A stretch of DNA of 64,000 nucleotides from positions 124,001-188,000 of the forward strand of contig NZ_JBGQOJ010000001.1 in assembly GCF_052119585.1 (NCBI RefSeq). The letters run 5' to 3'. The notes beneath the pieces are model-generated. The model did no database searches and was not told the origin of the DNA. It worked only from the letters and a program-made list of their open reading frames with translations. Positions 55,649 through 64,000 of the stretch are shown piece by piece (within the stretch, counting starts at the first letter, position 1; every line of letters begins with the position of its first letter). Both the position numbers and the translations under genes were made by a program. Origin of the DNA: JBGQOJ01 sp052119585. Lineage in GTDB: Bacteria; Pseudomonadota; Alphaproteobacteria; Rhodobacterales; Rhodobacteraceae.

Positions 55649-56569
55649 TTATCCCTTGGCCTTGGCGCGACCGAAGTCGGGCGCGTCAGTGTCCTGCCCC
55701 GCCTGAACGATACCGCGACGGATCGCGCGGGTGCGGGTGAAATAGGCGTGCAAATGGTCACCGTCGCCGGTGCGGATCGCCCGTTGCAACGCGAACAGCT
55801 CTTCGGTGAAGCGACCCAGAATTTCCAGTGTCGCCTCTTTGTTGTTCAGAAACACATCGCGCCACATGGTCGGGTCGGATGCCGCGATACGGGTGAAATC
55901 GCGAAACCCGGCAGCAGAGTATTTGATGACTTCGCTATCGGTCACGCGGCGCAGGTCGTCGGCCACGCCAACCATCGTGTAGGCGATCAGGTGCGGCGCA
56001 TGGCTGGTGACGGCCAGCACCAGATCGTGGTGCTCTGCGTCCATTTCGTCGACATTGGCCCCCATGCCCTCCCACAAGCTGCGCAGCTTTTGCGTGGCTT
56101 GTGCGTCGGCGCCATCGGTTGGCACCAGCAAGCACCAGCGGTTGTCAAAGAGTTCGGCAAAGCCGCTGCGCGGGCCGGAGTGTTCCGTGCCGGCCAGCGG
56201 ATGCGCCGGAATGAAATTGACGCCCAGGGGAATATGCGGCCCCACCGCATCAATCACCGCCTTCTTGACCGAGCCGACATCGGTGACGGTGGCCCCCGGT
56301 TTCAGCGCACTGGAGATTTCGGCGGCAACAGCGCCCATAGCCCCGACCGGCACACAAAGAACCACCAGATCGGCCCCTTGAACGGCCTCTGCGGCGGTTT
56401 CGCAAATCCGGTCGCACAAACCGATCTCGCGCGCGGTCGCGCGGGTCTCGGCGGTGCGGGCATAGCCCACAACCTCGCCCGCCAACCCGCTGCGCTTGAT
56501 CGCCCAATACATCGACGAGGCGATCAGCCCCAGACCGATCAGGGCAACACGATCATAGATCTGCGCCAT
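55649..56569 (-). CDS. prephenate/arogenate dehydrogenase family protein
   Basis: The 306-residue NAD(P)-dependent enzyme of tyrosine synthesis has VALIGLGLIASSMYW with the nucleotide-binding Gly residues, LVVLCVPVGAMG, VTDVGSVKKAVIDAV, NFIPAHPLAGTEHSGP (the conserved HPxxG loop), and AVTSHAPHLIAYT. The choice between prephenate and arogenate is not settled by sequence. The ATG at 56569 overlaps the hisC stop by one base (TAATG). Confidence 0.93.
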   Translation of the reverse strand: MAQIYDRVALIGLGLIASSMYWAIKRSGLAGEVVGYARTAETRATAREIGLCDRICETAAEAVQGADLVVLCVPVGAMGAVAAEISSALKPGATVTDVGSVKKAVIDAVGPHIPLGVNFIPAHPLAGTEHSGPRSGFAELFDNRWCLLVPTDGADAQATQKLRSLWEGMGANVDEMDAEHHDLVLAVTSHAPHLIAYTMVGVADDLRRVTDSEVIKYSAAGFRDFTRIAASDPTMWRDVFLNNKEATLEILGRFTEELFALQRAIRTGDGDHLHAYFTRTRAIRRGIVQAGQDTDAPDFGRAKAKG

Positions 56570-57654
56570 TACCGCTGTCCCTTGAAACCGGCAACCGCAT
56601 GGGCCACGCGTCGGCACGATGCTTCGTCACCGACCGTAATGCGCAGGCAATTGGGCAGCTTGTAGCCCGCCACACGGCGCACCAGAATGCCCTCGCCCCG
56701 CAGGTAGTCATCACAGGCGTTCGCCTCATCCTCGGATGCGAACCGCGCCAGAATGAAGTTCGCGCAGGATGTATCGGACGGCACGCCAAGCTCTGCCAAT
56801 GCCTCTGCCAGCCAGGCCCGCATCCGGGTGTTTTCAGCCCGGCATTTGGCGGCGTAATCTTGATCACGCACGGCGGCCTCTGCCCCCTGAAGGGCTGCGG
56901 TGGACAGGTTGAATGGCCCCCGCACCCGGTTCAGCACATCAATGATCGGCTGCGGGCCATAGCCCCAGCCAACCCGCAACCCACCCAGACCATACAACTT
57001 GGAGAAGGTGCGCGTTACGACGACATTCTCGCGGGATTCGACCAGTGACGTGTCTGCGTCATAGCCGTCGACATAGTCGGCATAGGCCCCGTCAAGCACC
57101 AGAATGGCCTTGGGCGGCAGCCCGTCCGCAAGACGCGACAATTCATTGCCTCCGATCATCGTGCCGGTGGGATTGTTGGGGTTGGCGATAAAGACCAGAC
57201 GGGTTCTATCGGTGCAGGCGGCCAACAGGGCATCGACATCGGTCACACGCTCGCGTTCCTTTGCCTCGACCGGCTTGGCACCGGCGGCAAGGGCGGAAAT
57301 GCGATACATAGAGAACCCATGTTCGGTATAAAGAACCTCGTCCCGCGGGCCTGCGTAGGCCTGGCAAAGAAAGGTGATAATCTCGTCCGATCCGACGCCG
57401 CAAATGATCTTGTCCGCGTCCAGCCCGTAGACCTCGGCAATGGCGCGGCGCAGCGATGCGTGGTCGGTCGGCGGATAGCGGTGCAGCGTATGAGCGGCGC
57501 GGCGGAAGGCCTCCATCGCCTTTTCGCTGGGCCCGAACGGATTTTCGTTCGACGACAATTTCACCACATCCTTGCGGTCGCCGATCTGGCTTTCGCCGCT
57601 TTGATACAGCGCGATGTCCATGATACCCGACTGCGGTTTGATCTGTCTTGCCAT
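56569..57654 (-). CDS. hisC: histidinol-phosphate / aromatic aminotransferase
   Basis: The 361-residue PLP class I/II aminotransferase has KLSSNENPFGPSEKA, GVGSDEIITFL, IANPNNPTGTMIGG, and the PLP lysine in VVTRTFSKLYGLGGLRVGWGYGP. Coupling with tyrosine dehydrogenase suggests it serves both histidine and tyrosine/phenylalanine synthesis. Other his genes are not present. Confidence 0.92.
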   Translation of the reverse strand: MARQIKPQSGIMDIALYQSGESQIGDRKDVVKLSSNENPFGPSEKAMEAFRRAAHTLHRYPPTDHASLRRAIAEVYGLDADKIICGVGSDEIITFLCQAYAGPRDEVLYTEHGFSMYRISALAAGAKPVEAKERERVTDVDALLAACTDRTRLVFIANPNNPTGTMIGGNELSRLADGLPPKAILVLDGAYADYVDGYDADTSLVESRENVVVTRTFSKLYGLGGLRVGWGYGPQPIIDVLNRVRGPFNLSTAALQGAEAAVRDQDYAAKCRAENTRMRAWLAEALAELGVPSDTSCANFILARFASEDEANACDDYLRGEGILVRRVAGYKLPNCLRITVGDEASCRRVAHAVAGFKGQR

Positions 57655-57755
57655 GCTGCGTCCCCGGATGTTTCGCCCCTAATAGCGGGCCAGCAACGCC
57701 ATTGCCAGATGGAATGAACCGGCGCGACGATCCGCACATACGGGGCATGAACGGA

Positions 57756-57781
57756 AAAGGGCCGCCCGAAGGCGACCCTTT
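57756..57781 (-). terminator. terminator of rpsD
   Basis: AAAGGGCCGCC / GGCGACCCTTT, an 11-base stem with one mismatch and a TTCG loop on the minus strand, followed by TT. It lies 24 bases after the rpsD stop. Confidence 0.75.
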
Positions 57782-57804
57782 GGATCTGCGCGGGGCAGAC
57801 CTGA

Positions 57805-58425
57805 TTAGTTTTTCGCGTAGTATTCCACGACGAGGTTCGGTTCCATGACCACTGGGTAAGGAACATCGCCCAGCGCGGGGGTCCGCACGAAGGTTGCCTT
57901 CATCTTGGAGTTGTCAACTTCGACGTAGTCGGGAACGTCACGCTCGGCCAAAGCCATCGCTTCGATGATCACAGCCATCTGGCGCGACTTTTCGCGCACC
58001 TGGATGATGTCACCCTCTTTGACGCGGTACGACGGAATGTTTACACGCTGGCCGTTCACGGTCACGTGGCCGTGGTTCACGAACTGGCGGGCCGCGAAAA
58101 CAGTCGGCACGAACTTTGCGCGGTAAACAACAGCATCCAGACGACGCTCCAGCAAACCAATCAGGTTCTCGCCGGTGTCGCCTTTTACGCGCTCGGCTTC
58201 GGTGTAAATGCGACGGAACTGCTTTTCGGTCAGATCGCCGTAATAGCCCTTCAGCTTCTGCTTCGCGCGAAGCTGGATACCGAAGTCGGACAATTTGCCC
58301 TTGCGGCGCTGACCGTGCTGGCCGGGGCCGTATTCACGACGGTTGACGGGGGATTTCGGACGACCCCAGATGTTTTCACCCATCCGGCGGTCAATTTTGT
58401 ACTTGGCAGACGTGCGTTTGGTCAC
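57805..58425 (-). CDS. rpsD: 30S ribosomal protein S4
   Basis: The 206-residue primary rRNA-binding protein has TKRTSAKYKIDRRMGENIWGRPKSPVNRREYGPGQHGQRR, the S4 domain LDAVVYRAKFVPTVFAARQFVNHGHVTVNGQRVNIPSYRVKEGD, and the C-terminal end YYAKN. The start is GTG at 58425 with AAGGAGA six bases upstream. It is a single-gene unit, not in the alpha operon. Confidence 0.98.
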   Translation of the reverse strand: MTKRTSAKYKIDRRMGENIWGRPKSPVNRREYGPGQHGQRRKGKLSDFGIQLRAKQKLKGYYGDLTEKQFRRIYTEAERVKGDTGENLIGLLERRLDAVVYRAKFVPTVFAARQFVNHGHVTVNGQRVNIPSYRVKEGDIIQVREKSRQMAVIIEAMALAERDVPDYVEVDNSKMKATFVRTPALGDVPYPVVMEPNLVVEYYAKN

Positions 58426-58640
58426 GGCTGATCTCCTTCTTTGGGCGCACCCGCAAGGGATGCTATGAAGGGCGTTGTCCTTTGCCTTTCGGCCGACAGG
58501 CATCCCCTTGCAGGGACCACCAACACCAATGAAATATCGGGCCCCGAAGGACCCGACAGCGCGGCTTATATGGATTGCAGATCGGGAGTCAACAGCAAGC
58601 CACGTAAAAGGCGCGGCCCGCAGCGTATTATGACACATCC

Positions 58641-59714
58641 TTAACGGAACACTGCCGCCCTGTGGCGCAGCAGCGCCGCCTCGGATGGCGACAGGTTGCG
58701 ACGCACATAGTCGCCGAAGGTGAACGCATCGACCCGCAGGTCGGGGAAACGGTCAAACAACATCCGGCGCTGCACGTCGTCAATCGTATCAAGGGCGGCA
58801 TTGGCGGGATGAAAGCTTTCGGTTTCGACGCCATTGGCCCAGACAATCTCGTGCCGGTCCAGCAGCAGATGGATATAGGTCACATCCTTTGCCGCATGGT
58901 CGAACAGGATGGTCCGGTCATTCACCAGATCCTTGGCCGCCACCAGCACCTCTGACGCGTTGAACAGCGCCTCTGCCGAACGGCCCTTGATCAACACACG
59001 GTGCTCCGGCGAAACGATCAGATCGCCCTCCGGCTCTTCATCGCCCAAGGCCCCCGCCTTCAGGCGGACAGGGCGCAGGGACGGCATCGCGTAAAGTCGC
59101 GCGCCGCTGATCTTGCGAGAGCCGACCCAGCGGATGTCCTGAACGCCGTCATCCTTGGTCTGTATCCGGTCGCCCTCTTGCAGCTCCTCCACAAGGCGCG
59201 GGCCATCCGGCGTCGCGATACGGGTGCCGGGGGTAAAGCAAATCACGCCGCCCGAGGGAGTCGCAGTGCGGCGCGACGGCACCCCCTCTGCGCTGCGTTG
59301 AACGACCCACAGGTCGGTATCCGCCGGAGGCACCGATCCAAGAAACATCACCAGTGGTGTTTTCCCATGCCCGATGTCAATCACCGTCAAGCTAAAGCTG
59401 CGCCTGCCGTCGGTGACAACAAAGCCCTCCTCGATCACGGGATCATCGAAATCCATGGATATGGGAGAGTGTGCGGGCCGAAGGGCCGTGCCGATCATCC
59501 GTCGCACAGAGCGCGCTGCGCGCCTGTGCAAATCTTCAAAATCGTCTGCCTGCTCCAGAACCAACGGGCCATGAGATCCGTCCACACGAACGGTTTCCCC
59601 CGTCCAGCGCCATGTGGCGCCGACGCTGACTGCTTCTGACGGCGGGGCGGTTGTTCCGTCCACTTCCGTCTGGTTCCATGAGATGACAAACGTGCCGATA
59701 GCGCCCGTTTTCAT
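58641..59714 (-). CDS. Hint-domain protein with intact catalytic cysteine
   Basis: The 357-residue protein has an N-terminal region of about 150 residues (FVISWNQTEVDGTTAPPSEAVSVG) without a known family. The Hint domain starts at Cys159 in ICFTPGTRIATPDGPRLVEEL, with DRIQTKDDGVQDIRWVGS, SPEHRVLIKG (the conserved His), and YIHLLLDRHEIVWANGVETESFHPA. Such Hint modules occur widely in roseobacters, near or inside secreted proteins. The start at 59714 has a weak ribosome site. Confidence 0.85.
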   Translation of the reverse strand: MKTGAIGTFVISWNQTEVDGTTAPPSEAVSVGATWRWTGETVRVDGSHGPLVLEQADDFEDLHRRAARSVRRMIGTALRPAHSPISMDFDDPVIEEGFVVTDGRRSFSLTVIDIGHGKTPLVMFLGSVPPADTDLWVVQRSAEGVPSRRTATPSGGVICFTPGTRIATPDGPRLVEELQEGDRIQTKDDGVQDIRWVGSRKISGARLYAMPSLRPVRLKAGALGDEEPEGDLIVSPEHRVLIKGRSAEALFNASEVLVAAKDLVNDRTILFDHAAKDVTYIHLLLDRHEIVWANGVETESFHPANAALDTIDDVQRRMLFDRFPDLRVDAFTFGDYVRRNLSPSEAALLRHRAAVFR

Positions 59715-59833
59715 ATCTTTGTGCCTGTACTGCTTGCCTGATCGTTTTTTAATTAACGGCAGATTAGCACGAGGCACCTGATCTGCAAAGCCGGTCTTTT
59801 CCAGAAAAAGATCAGCTTGTCATAGTGTTGCAA

Positions 59834-60748
59834 TTAGAACTTGAAGTTAACGCGCAAGGAGCCCACGACCTGCTCGTCAGCCTGGCTCTCGAATTCCTTG
59901 CCAAACCAAGTCGCACCGTAAAACAGGCTTGTTTTTTCACCCTGCCAATGGATGCCGGCGCGCAGCCGGTCGCGGGTATCGGTCAGGACATAGCCGTCCG
60001 CACCGGGCAGATAGGCGCTGCGCTCGACTTTGGCGATATCGCCTCCGAACAGAACCGAATATCCGGGCTGCGGCGTTGCAACACCGCGATAGAGTTGTCC
60101 CGACGTCACGTCGCGCAGCAACAGGTCACCCTGCCCGAAGTGCCCGATGATGACATCGGCCCCCACCCGGATCAGGGTCTCGACACCGGCCTGTCCCTGA
60201 ACGAAGGGGCGCAGCAGGACCGTATCGCCGAACGACAGGGGTTGTGACATCTCGACCAGAACCGTCGGGTAAAAGCCGTTGCCGATCTGGGCATCCAGAA
60301 CGCCGGGCCTTGGCGCATCGACAACGTCGTGAATTTTGGTTTGCAACGTCCCAAGGCCGGTTTGTTTGCCGACGGCCACCAGATCGGCCCCCACCGAGAT
60401 TTCCGTGGACTTGTAGCGGTAGTGGGTATGCACACCGAAGGACAGAACACCCGCGTAACGGCGATCCGGGTATGACCCGTTGCTGAGGTTGTCGGGTGCG
60501 ATGACTTCGCCGCGGCGGCGGAATTCAAGGATATCGCCGAATGATGTCGGCAGGCTGCCCGTCCATTCCGGCCCGCGAATACCGCTGACCACATATGATC
60601 CGGTGCGCCACCGGTCATCGCCGTCACCCAGAAGGTCATTGGTGAACAGGCGCCCCGTACCAAGGCGAACCCGGTCCTGAGCATCCCCCACGGTTGGCGC
60701 CATGGTCAGGAGCAATCCGCAAAAAACGGCAAAAAGAGCAATACGCAT
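59834..60748 (-). CDS. LpxR/DUF2219-like outer-membrane protein
   Basis: The 304-residue protein has a signal peptide to about residue 23. It has the pattern LFTNDLLGDGDDRWRTGSYVVS, where N37-D38 match the active-site Asn-Asp of lipid A 3'-O-deacylase LpxR, and a histidine at 140 in LQTKIHD. It ends in the beta-barrel signature LRVNFKF with a terminal Phe. The role as a lipid A deacylase is inferred by similarity; other active-site residues cannot be checked here. Confidence 0.8.
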   Translation of the reverse strand: MRIALFAVFCGLLLTMAPTVGDAQDRVRLGTGRLFTNDLLGDGDDRWRTGSYVVSGIRGPEWTGSLPTSFGDILEFRRRGEVIAPDNLSNGSYPDRRYAGVLSFGVHTHYRYKSTEISVGADLVAVGKQTGLGTLQTKIHDVVDAPRPGVLDAQIGNGFYPTVLVEMSQPLSFGDTVLLRPFVQGQAGVETLIRVGADVIIGHFGQGDLLLRDVTSGQLYRGVATPQPGYSVLFGGDIAKVERSAYLPGADGYVLTDTRDRLRAGIHWQGEKTSLFYGATWFGKEFESQADEQVVGSLRVNFKF

Positions 60749-60854
60749 TCAAAGTGTCCGATCGAAGTAGGCGCGAAACAGGGTTTCACAGGGCTGTAAT
60801 AAGGAACGCACCGACACACTAGTGCAGGACCGTCACACACAGGAAAAGAATTGC

Positions 60855-60873
60855 GTCTGAATCGGGTCTGAAT
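60855..60873 (+). promoter_or_regulatory. direct repeat before the NosR-like gene
   Basis: Two copies of GTCTGAAT start 11 bases apart, about one helical turn, a spacing often bound by OmpR/PhoB-type response regulators. No such regulator is proposed here. Confidence 0.35.
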
Positions 60874-60986
60874 AAGGCCGTCAGAAGGCTCTTTGAGGAT
60901 GCGAGCCGCCCCATCGCGGGGCGCCGTTAGCGCAATAGGACCTAAGTCGCATAGAACAGATGCCGCCCCGCCCATAGATTTCGGGC

Positions 60987-63062
60987 ATGAGAAAGCTTCT
61001 GGTCGATGTCGCCGTTTCCTTTTTGGCCGTGCTTTCCGCGCTTGCGGTCACATGCGCAACGGGACAGGCGAAGATACTGGACCGGACCCAGATCGAGGCC
61101 CGCATCGAACCGCCGTTCTTTCTGGGCGACGAACTGGACCCCGGCGTTTACGCAATAGTGGGGATGGACGCGGTCCTGTCCGGCTACGCCTTCCAGACCG
61201 AGGCGCTGGCCCCCCTTCCCGGCTTTTCCGGCGCGCCGATCAACATTCTGGTGGTTATGGATGTTGAAGGTAAGTTCCTGAAAGCAGACCTTTTGACCCA
61301 GAACGAACCGATCTTCGTCTCGGGCCTGGGAGAGGCCCCATTTCGCGAGTTTGTCGCGCAATATCGCGGGCTGTCGGTGTCCGATTCCCTTGCTGTCGGG
61401 GTGCCCTATGGCGGCGACAGCCATGGCGGTTCGATGATCTACCTTGACGGGGTGACCAAGGCGACCGCCTCTGTCCGCATCGCCCATGAAAGCATCCTTG
61501 CCGCAGCCTTGTCGATTGCCCGCGAGAAAATACAAGGCATCGCACGCAGGCCCGCAGCAGCACCAGACATCGAATATTCCGAAGACCTGAACTGGAACGA
61601 TCTGGTCGAAAAAGGCATCGCCGCACATTTGCGCGTGGACAACAGGCAACTGCAAAAGGCCTTTACAGACACAATCTGGCGGGACGATGACGCGGTCGCG
61701 CTGGCAGAGCCCGAAGCGGCCTATCTGGATTTGTGGGTTGTCGATCTTGGGCCCGCCTCCATCGCCAAGGCGGTATTGACCGCGCGTGGCTTTGCCGAAT
61801 TACAGACCTTCATGTCAATATCGACGCAGGATGAACCGCTGCTGTTGATCGAGGCCGGGCGCCATGGCCTGATGTCCGGGGATTTCATCCGCAACACCGC
61901 GCCGGACCTGATCGCGCTGACGCAGAACAATCTGCCGCTGGCCTTGCGGGATGCCGATCTGGACGTTCGCCTGCAAGACGGGGTTCCAAAGGGAACCGCC
62001 ATGATCCTGCGGACAGATCGCAGGCTTGGATTTGACCCGACAGCCCCCTGGCAACTGGGGCTTGACGCAGAGCGCGCGCATGGCACGTTCCTGCCGGAAG
62101 TCGGCAGACAGCAATTCAACCTGACCCACAGCACACCAGAGCGTTTTTTCAAACGCGCCCCCACTGTCGCGGCATTGCCGCCGTGGCAAGAGGCGCTGCG
62201 CAACCGCAAGCCGGACCTGTTGGTTCTGGCCCCGCTTCTGGCGGCACTGGTTATCGCGCTCTTGTTCGCGCAGTCGCGCCTTGCTGGGTTGCGCGGGTTC
62301 ACCGCCCTTCGGTTGACCATTCTGGCCGGCGTCATCGGTTATGTCGGCTGGTGGGGGCAAGGGCAGCTGTCGATCGTGACCGTGCTTGGCGTGATCCGCG
62401 CGGCGGTTCATGGGCAGAGCTTTTCCTTTCTCCTGTATGATCCGTTTTCGCTGATGATCTGGGGCGTGGTGATCGTATCCTTCGTTCTGTGGGGGCGGGG
62501 CTTTTTCTGCGGCTGGATGTGCCCCTTTGGTGCGATGCAGGAATTCACGCATCATTTTGGCCGCCTGCTGCGCCTGCCCGAAATCACCCTGTCAGACCGC
62601 TGGGACACGCGCCTGAAAAAGCTGAAATACCTGATCCTTGCCGGCCTGATCGCCAGCCTGTTCCTTGCTCCGCAGATCAGCGACACACTGGTCGAGATAG
62701 AGCCCTTCAAGACCGCCGTGACCGTCTACTTTATCCGCGACTTGGCCTATGTGGCCTATGCCGCGTTCTGGCTGATCCTGGGGATGTTCCTGTTCAAGGG
62801 CTTTTGCCGCTACGTTTGCCCCTTGGGCGCGGTCATGGCAATCGGCGGCCTGATCCGTGGACGGGGATGGATTCCGCGGCGCACCGAATGCGGAACCCCC
62901 TGCCAATTGTGCAAGGTGAAATGCAACTATCAGGCAATCCGCAAGGATGGATCAATCAAGTATGACGACTGCTTTCAATGCCTCGATTGCATCACCATCC
63001 ACGACGCCCCCGACCAATGCGTCCCCCTGATCCTTGCCGTCAGAAAAGGCGTGACCAGATGA
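60987..63062 (+). CDS. NosR/NirI-like membrane flavo-iron-sulfur protein
   Basis: The 691-residue protein has a signal or anchor helix and a periplasmic FMN-binding domain with D154-G-V-T-K-A-T160, close to the ApbE target motif Dxx(S/T)GAT (the G is K here, T160 being the expected flavin site). Several membrane helices follow (about 415-610). The cytoplasmic side has C508-x3-C512-P and C607-x3-C611-P, then C635, C639, C642 and C646 in CGTPCQLCKVKC and more cysteines, giving two 4Fe-4S-type clusters. NosR and NirI are electron donors or regulators for nitrous oxide and nitrite reductases. Confidence 0.9.
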   Translation: MRKLLVDVAVSFLAVLSALAVTCATGQAKILDRTQIEARIEPPFFLGDELDPGVYAIVGMDAVLSGYAFQTEALAPLPGFSGAPINILVVMDVEGKFLKADLLTQNEPIFVSGLGEAPFREFVAQYRGLSVSDSLAVGVPYGGDSHGGSMIYLDGVTKATASVRIAHESILAAALSIAREKIQGIARRPAAAPDIEYSEDLNWNDLVEKGIAAHLRVDNRQLQKAFTDTIWRDDDAVALAEPEAAYLDLWVVDLGPASIAKAVLTARGFAELQTFMSISTQDEPLLLIEAGRHGLMSGDFIRNTAPDLIALTQNNLPLALRDADLDVRLQDGVPKGTAMILRTDRRLGFDPTAPWQLGLDAERAHGTFLPEVGRQQFNLTHSTPERFFKRAPTVAALPPWQEALRNRKPDLLVLAPLLAALVIALLFAQSRLAGLRGFTALRLTILAGVIGYVGWWGQGQLSIVTVLGVIRAAVHGQSFSFLLYDPFSLMIWGVVIVSFVLWGRGFFCGWMCPFGAMQEFTHHFGRLLRLPEITLSDRWDTRLKKLKYLILAGLIASLFLAPQISDTLVEIEPFKTAVTVYFIRDLAYVAYAAFWLILGMFLFKGFCRYVCPLGAVMAIGGLIRGRGWIPRRTECGTPCQLCKVKCNYQAIRKDGSIKYDDCFQCLDCITIHDAPDQCVPLILAVRKGVTR

Positions 63063-63991
63063 CCCTGGACAGGCGCAGGTTTCTGGCGATTTCTGCCTGT
63101 GCCGCCCTGCCCTTGCGCGCGGCGGCACAGGCGCGCGATGTCAGGTGGCGCGGTATCGCCCTTGGGGCGGATGTGACGATCTCGTTGCGTGGGGTGTCAC
63201 CGCAGGTGGCCAAGGCCACGCTTGCAAATGTCGAAACGCGTCTCGCCCGGCTTGAAGACCAGTTCAGCCTGTTCCGCCCGAATTCGGCCATTTCCCGCCT
63301 GAACAAGCAAGGCCACCTGCCAGATCCGCCGGCAGACATCCTTGCCATCCTGCGCCACAGTCATCGCCTGAATGAAACGACATCCGGCCGCTTTGACCCG
63401 ACGGTGCAGCCCGTGTGGAACGCATTGGCCACCAGTAGGCCGGGCCCTGGGCAGGCCACCCTTGCCGCCGCACAGGCCAAAGTCGGGTGGGCCGGACTTG
63501 TCGTATCCCCCGGCCTTGTGCGCTTTGCAAAACCCGGCATGGCACTGACCCTGAACGGCATCGCTCAAGGGTTTGCGACCGATGCGATTGCGGGGCTTCT
63601 GGCCCGCGAAGGTTATACCGATTGCCTGATCAATATTGGCGAGTTCCGCGCCTTTGGCGGCAGCTGGACGCTGGGCATAGGCGGGTCGGGCGGCGACCTG
63701 ATCGGCACCACGCAGATGACCCGCGGGGCGATCGCCACCTCGACCCCTTCGGCGCTGCAATTCGGCGGTTCGGGGATCGGCCATATCATTGATCCGCAGC
63801 GCGGGCCGGTGCCGCCCGTCTGGGCGTCTTGCACTGTAAAAGCACCAACCGCGACAATTGCCGACGGCCTGTCAACCGCACTGGTTCTGACGCCCGGCAC
63901 AGAGATCGCACAGGTTCTGGCGGCCAGCGGCGGCACTGGCGCGATGATGCAGGACGCGGACGGCGGGATCGTCACCTATGGCAGGTTCTAG
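63059..63991 (+). CDS. FAD:protein FMN transferase (ApbE/NosX family)
   Basis: The 310-residue protein has a twin-arginine-like signal (RRRFLAISACAALPLRAAAQA), the Mg-FAD-binding GIALGADVTISLRG, SLFRPNSAISRLNKQG, SGRFDPTVQPVWNALA, LNGIAQGFATDAIAG, and the C-terminal GRF. It should attach FMN to the threonine of the FMN domain in the neighbouring NosR-like protein. It overlaps that gene by four bases (ATGA). Confidence 0.92.
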   Translation: MTLDRRRFLAISACAALPLRAAAQARDVRWRGIALGADVTISLRGVSPQVAKATLANVETRLARLEDQFSLFRPNSAISRLNKQGHLPDPPADILAILRHSHRLNETTSGRFDPTVQPVWNALATSRPGPGQATLAAAQAKVGWAGLVVSPGLVRFAKPGMALTLNGIAQGFATDAIAGLLAREGYTDCLINIGEFRAFGGSWTLGIGGSGGDLIGTTQMTRGAIATSTPSALQFGGSGIGHIIDPQRGPVPPVWASCTVKAPTATIADGLSTALVLTPGTEIAQVLAASGGTGAMMQDADGGIVTYGRF

Positions 63992-64000
63992 GCTGTGGTG

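Overview
The window is a 64 kb piece of a chromosome with high GC, short intergenic gaps and many ATGA, GTGA and TGATG stop/start overlaps. Gene content and protein style point to an alphaproteobacterium of the Rhodobacterales, probably a marine roseobacter. The evidence is the DUF1467 gene behind methylmalonyl-CoA epimerase, an F1-only ATP synthase operon (atpHAGDC without F0 genes), a CIRCE element in front of groESL, DUF1150 next to hsp20, a sat-cysC fusion, two Hint-domain proteins, DUF2125 and UbiK. No tRNA, rRNA, CRISPR array, insertion sequence, integrase or prophage was recognised. Most of the window is core chromosome.

Layout. 0-2.7 kb: propionate-pathway epimerase with a small membrane protein, a response regulator, an acetyltransferase and a Flp-like prepilin. 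2.8-10 kb: aspS, the pabC/pabB folate pair and carB. 10-13.1 kb is accessory: an Xre-RES toxin-antitoxin pair, a SHOCT protein, a glycine-rich membrane protein, an HTH protein and a 370-base structured intergenic region. 13.1-20.4 kb: tdk, a coupled hydroxyacid dehydrogenase-csaA-proC set, ybjN, ubiK, and the overlapping lgt-midA-pgeF operon. 20.6-25 kb: a Hint-domain protein without its nucleophile, an Lrp regulator, trxB and sat-cysC. 25-32.1 kb: DUF1150/hsp20, purEK, a lipase-like protein, a Nudix enzyme, a DMT exporter and groESL. 32.2-40.4 kb: a nuclease-like protein, family II pyrophosphatase, a HAD protein, a MaoC hydratase, ribF, a YcgN protein, threonine aldolase with a probable ATT start, a DsbA-fold isomerase, prs and an H-type lectin. 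40.4-45.3 kb: F1 ATP synthase. 45.6-53.2 kb: a methyltransferase, clpA coupled to an M23 peptidase, and a MotA/MotB-like ion-driven pair. 53.2-60.8 kb: chaC, DUF2125, extensin-like, tyrosine dehydrogenase, hisC, rpsD, a complete Hint protein and an LpxR-like outer-membrane protein. 60.9-64 kb: a NosR/NirI-like membrane flavo-iron-sulfur protein coupled to the ApbE flavin transferase expected to flavinylate it.

The genes group into protein quality control (groESL, hsp20, clpA), energy and redox (F1 ATPase, trxB, NosR-ApbE), biosynthesis (purEK, pabBC, carB, hisC-tyrA, proC, ribF, prs) and cell-envelope work (lgt, pgeF, M23, extensin-like, MotAB-like, LpxR-like). No complete undescribed system stands out. 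The best leads are the structured region at 12.9-13.05 kb, the interspersed repeat family, the Hint protein that has lost its cysteine, the MotAB-like pair with a long coiled coil, and the NosR-ApbE unit without nosZ.
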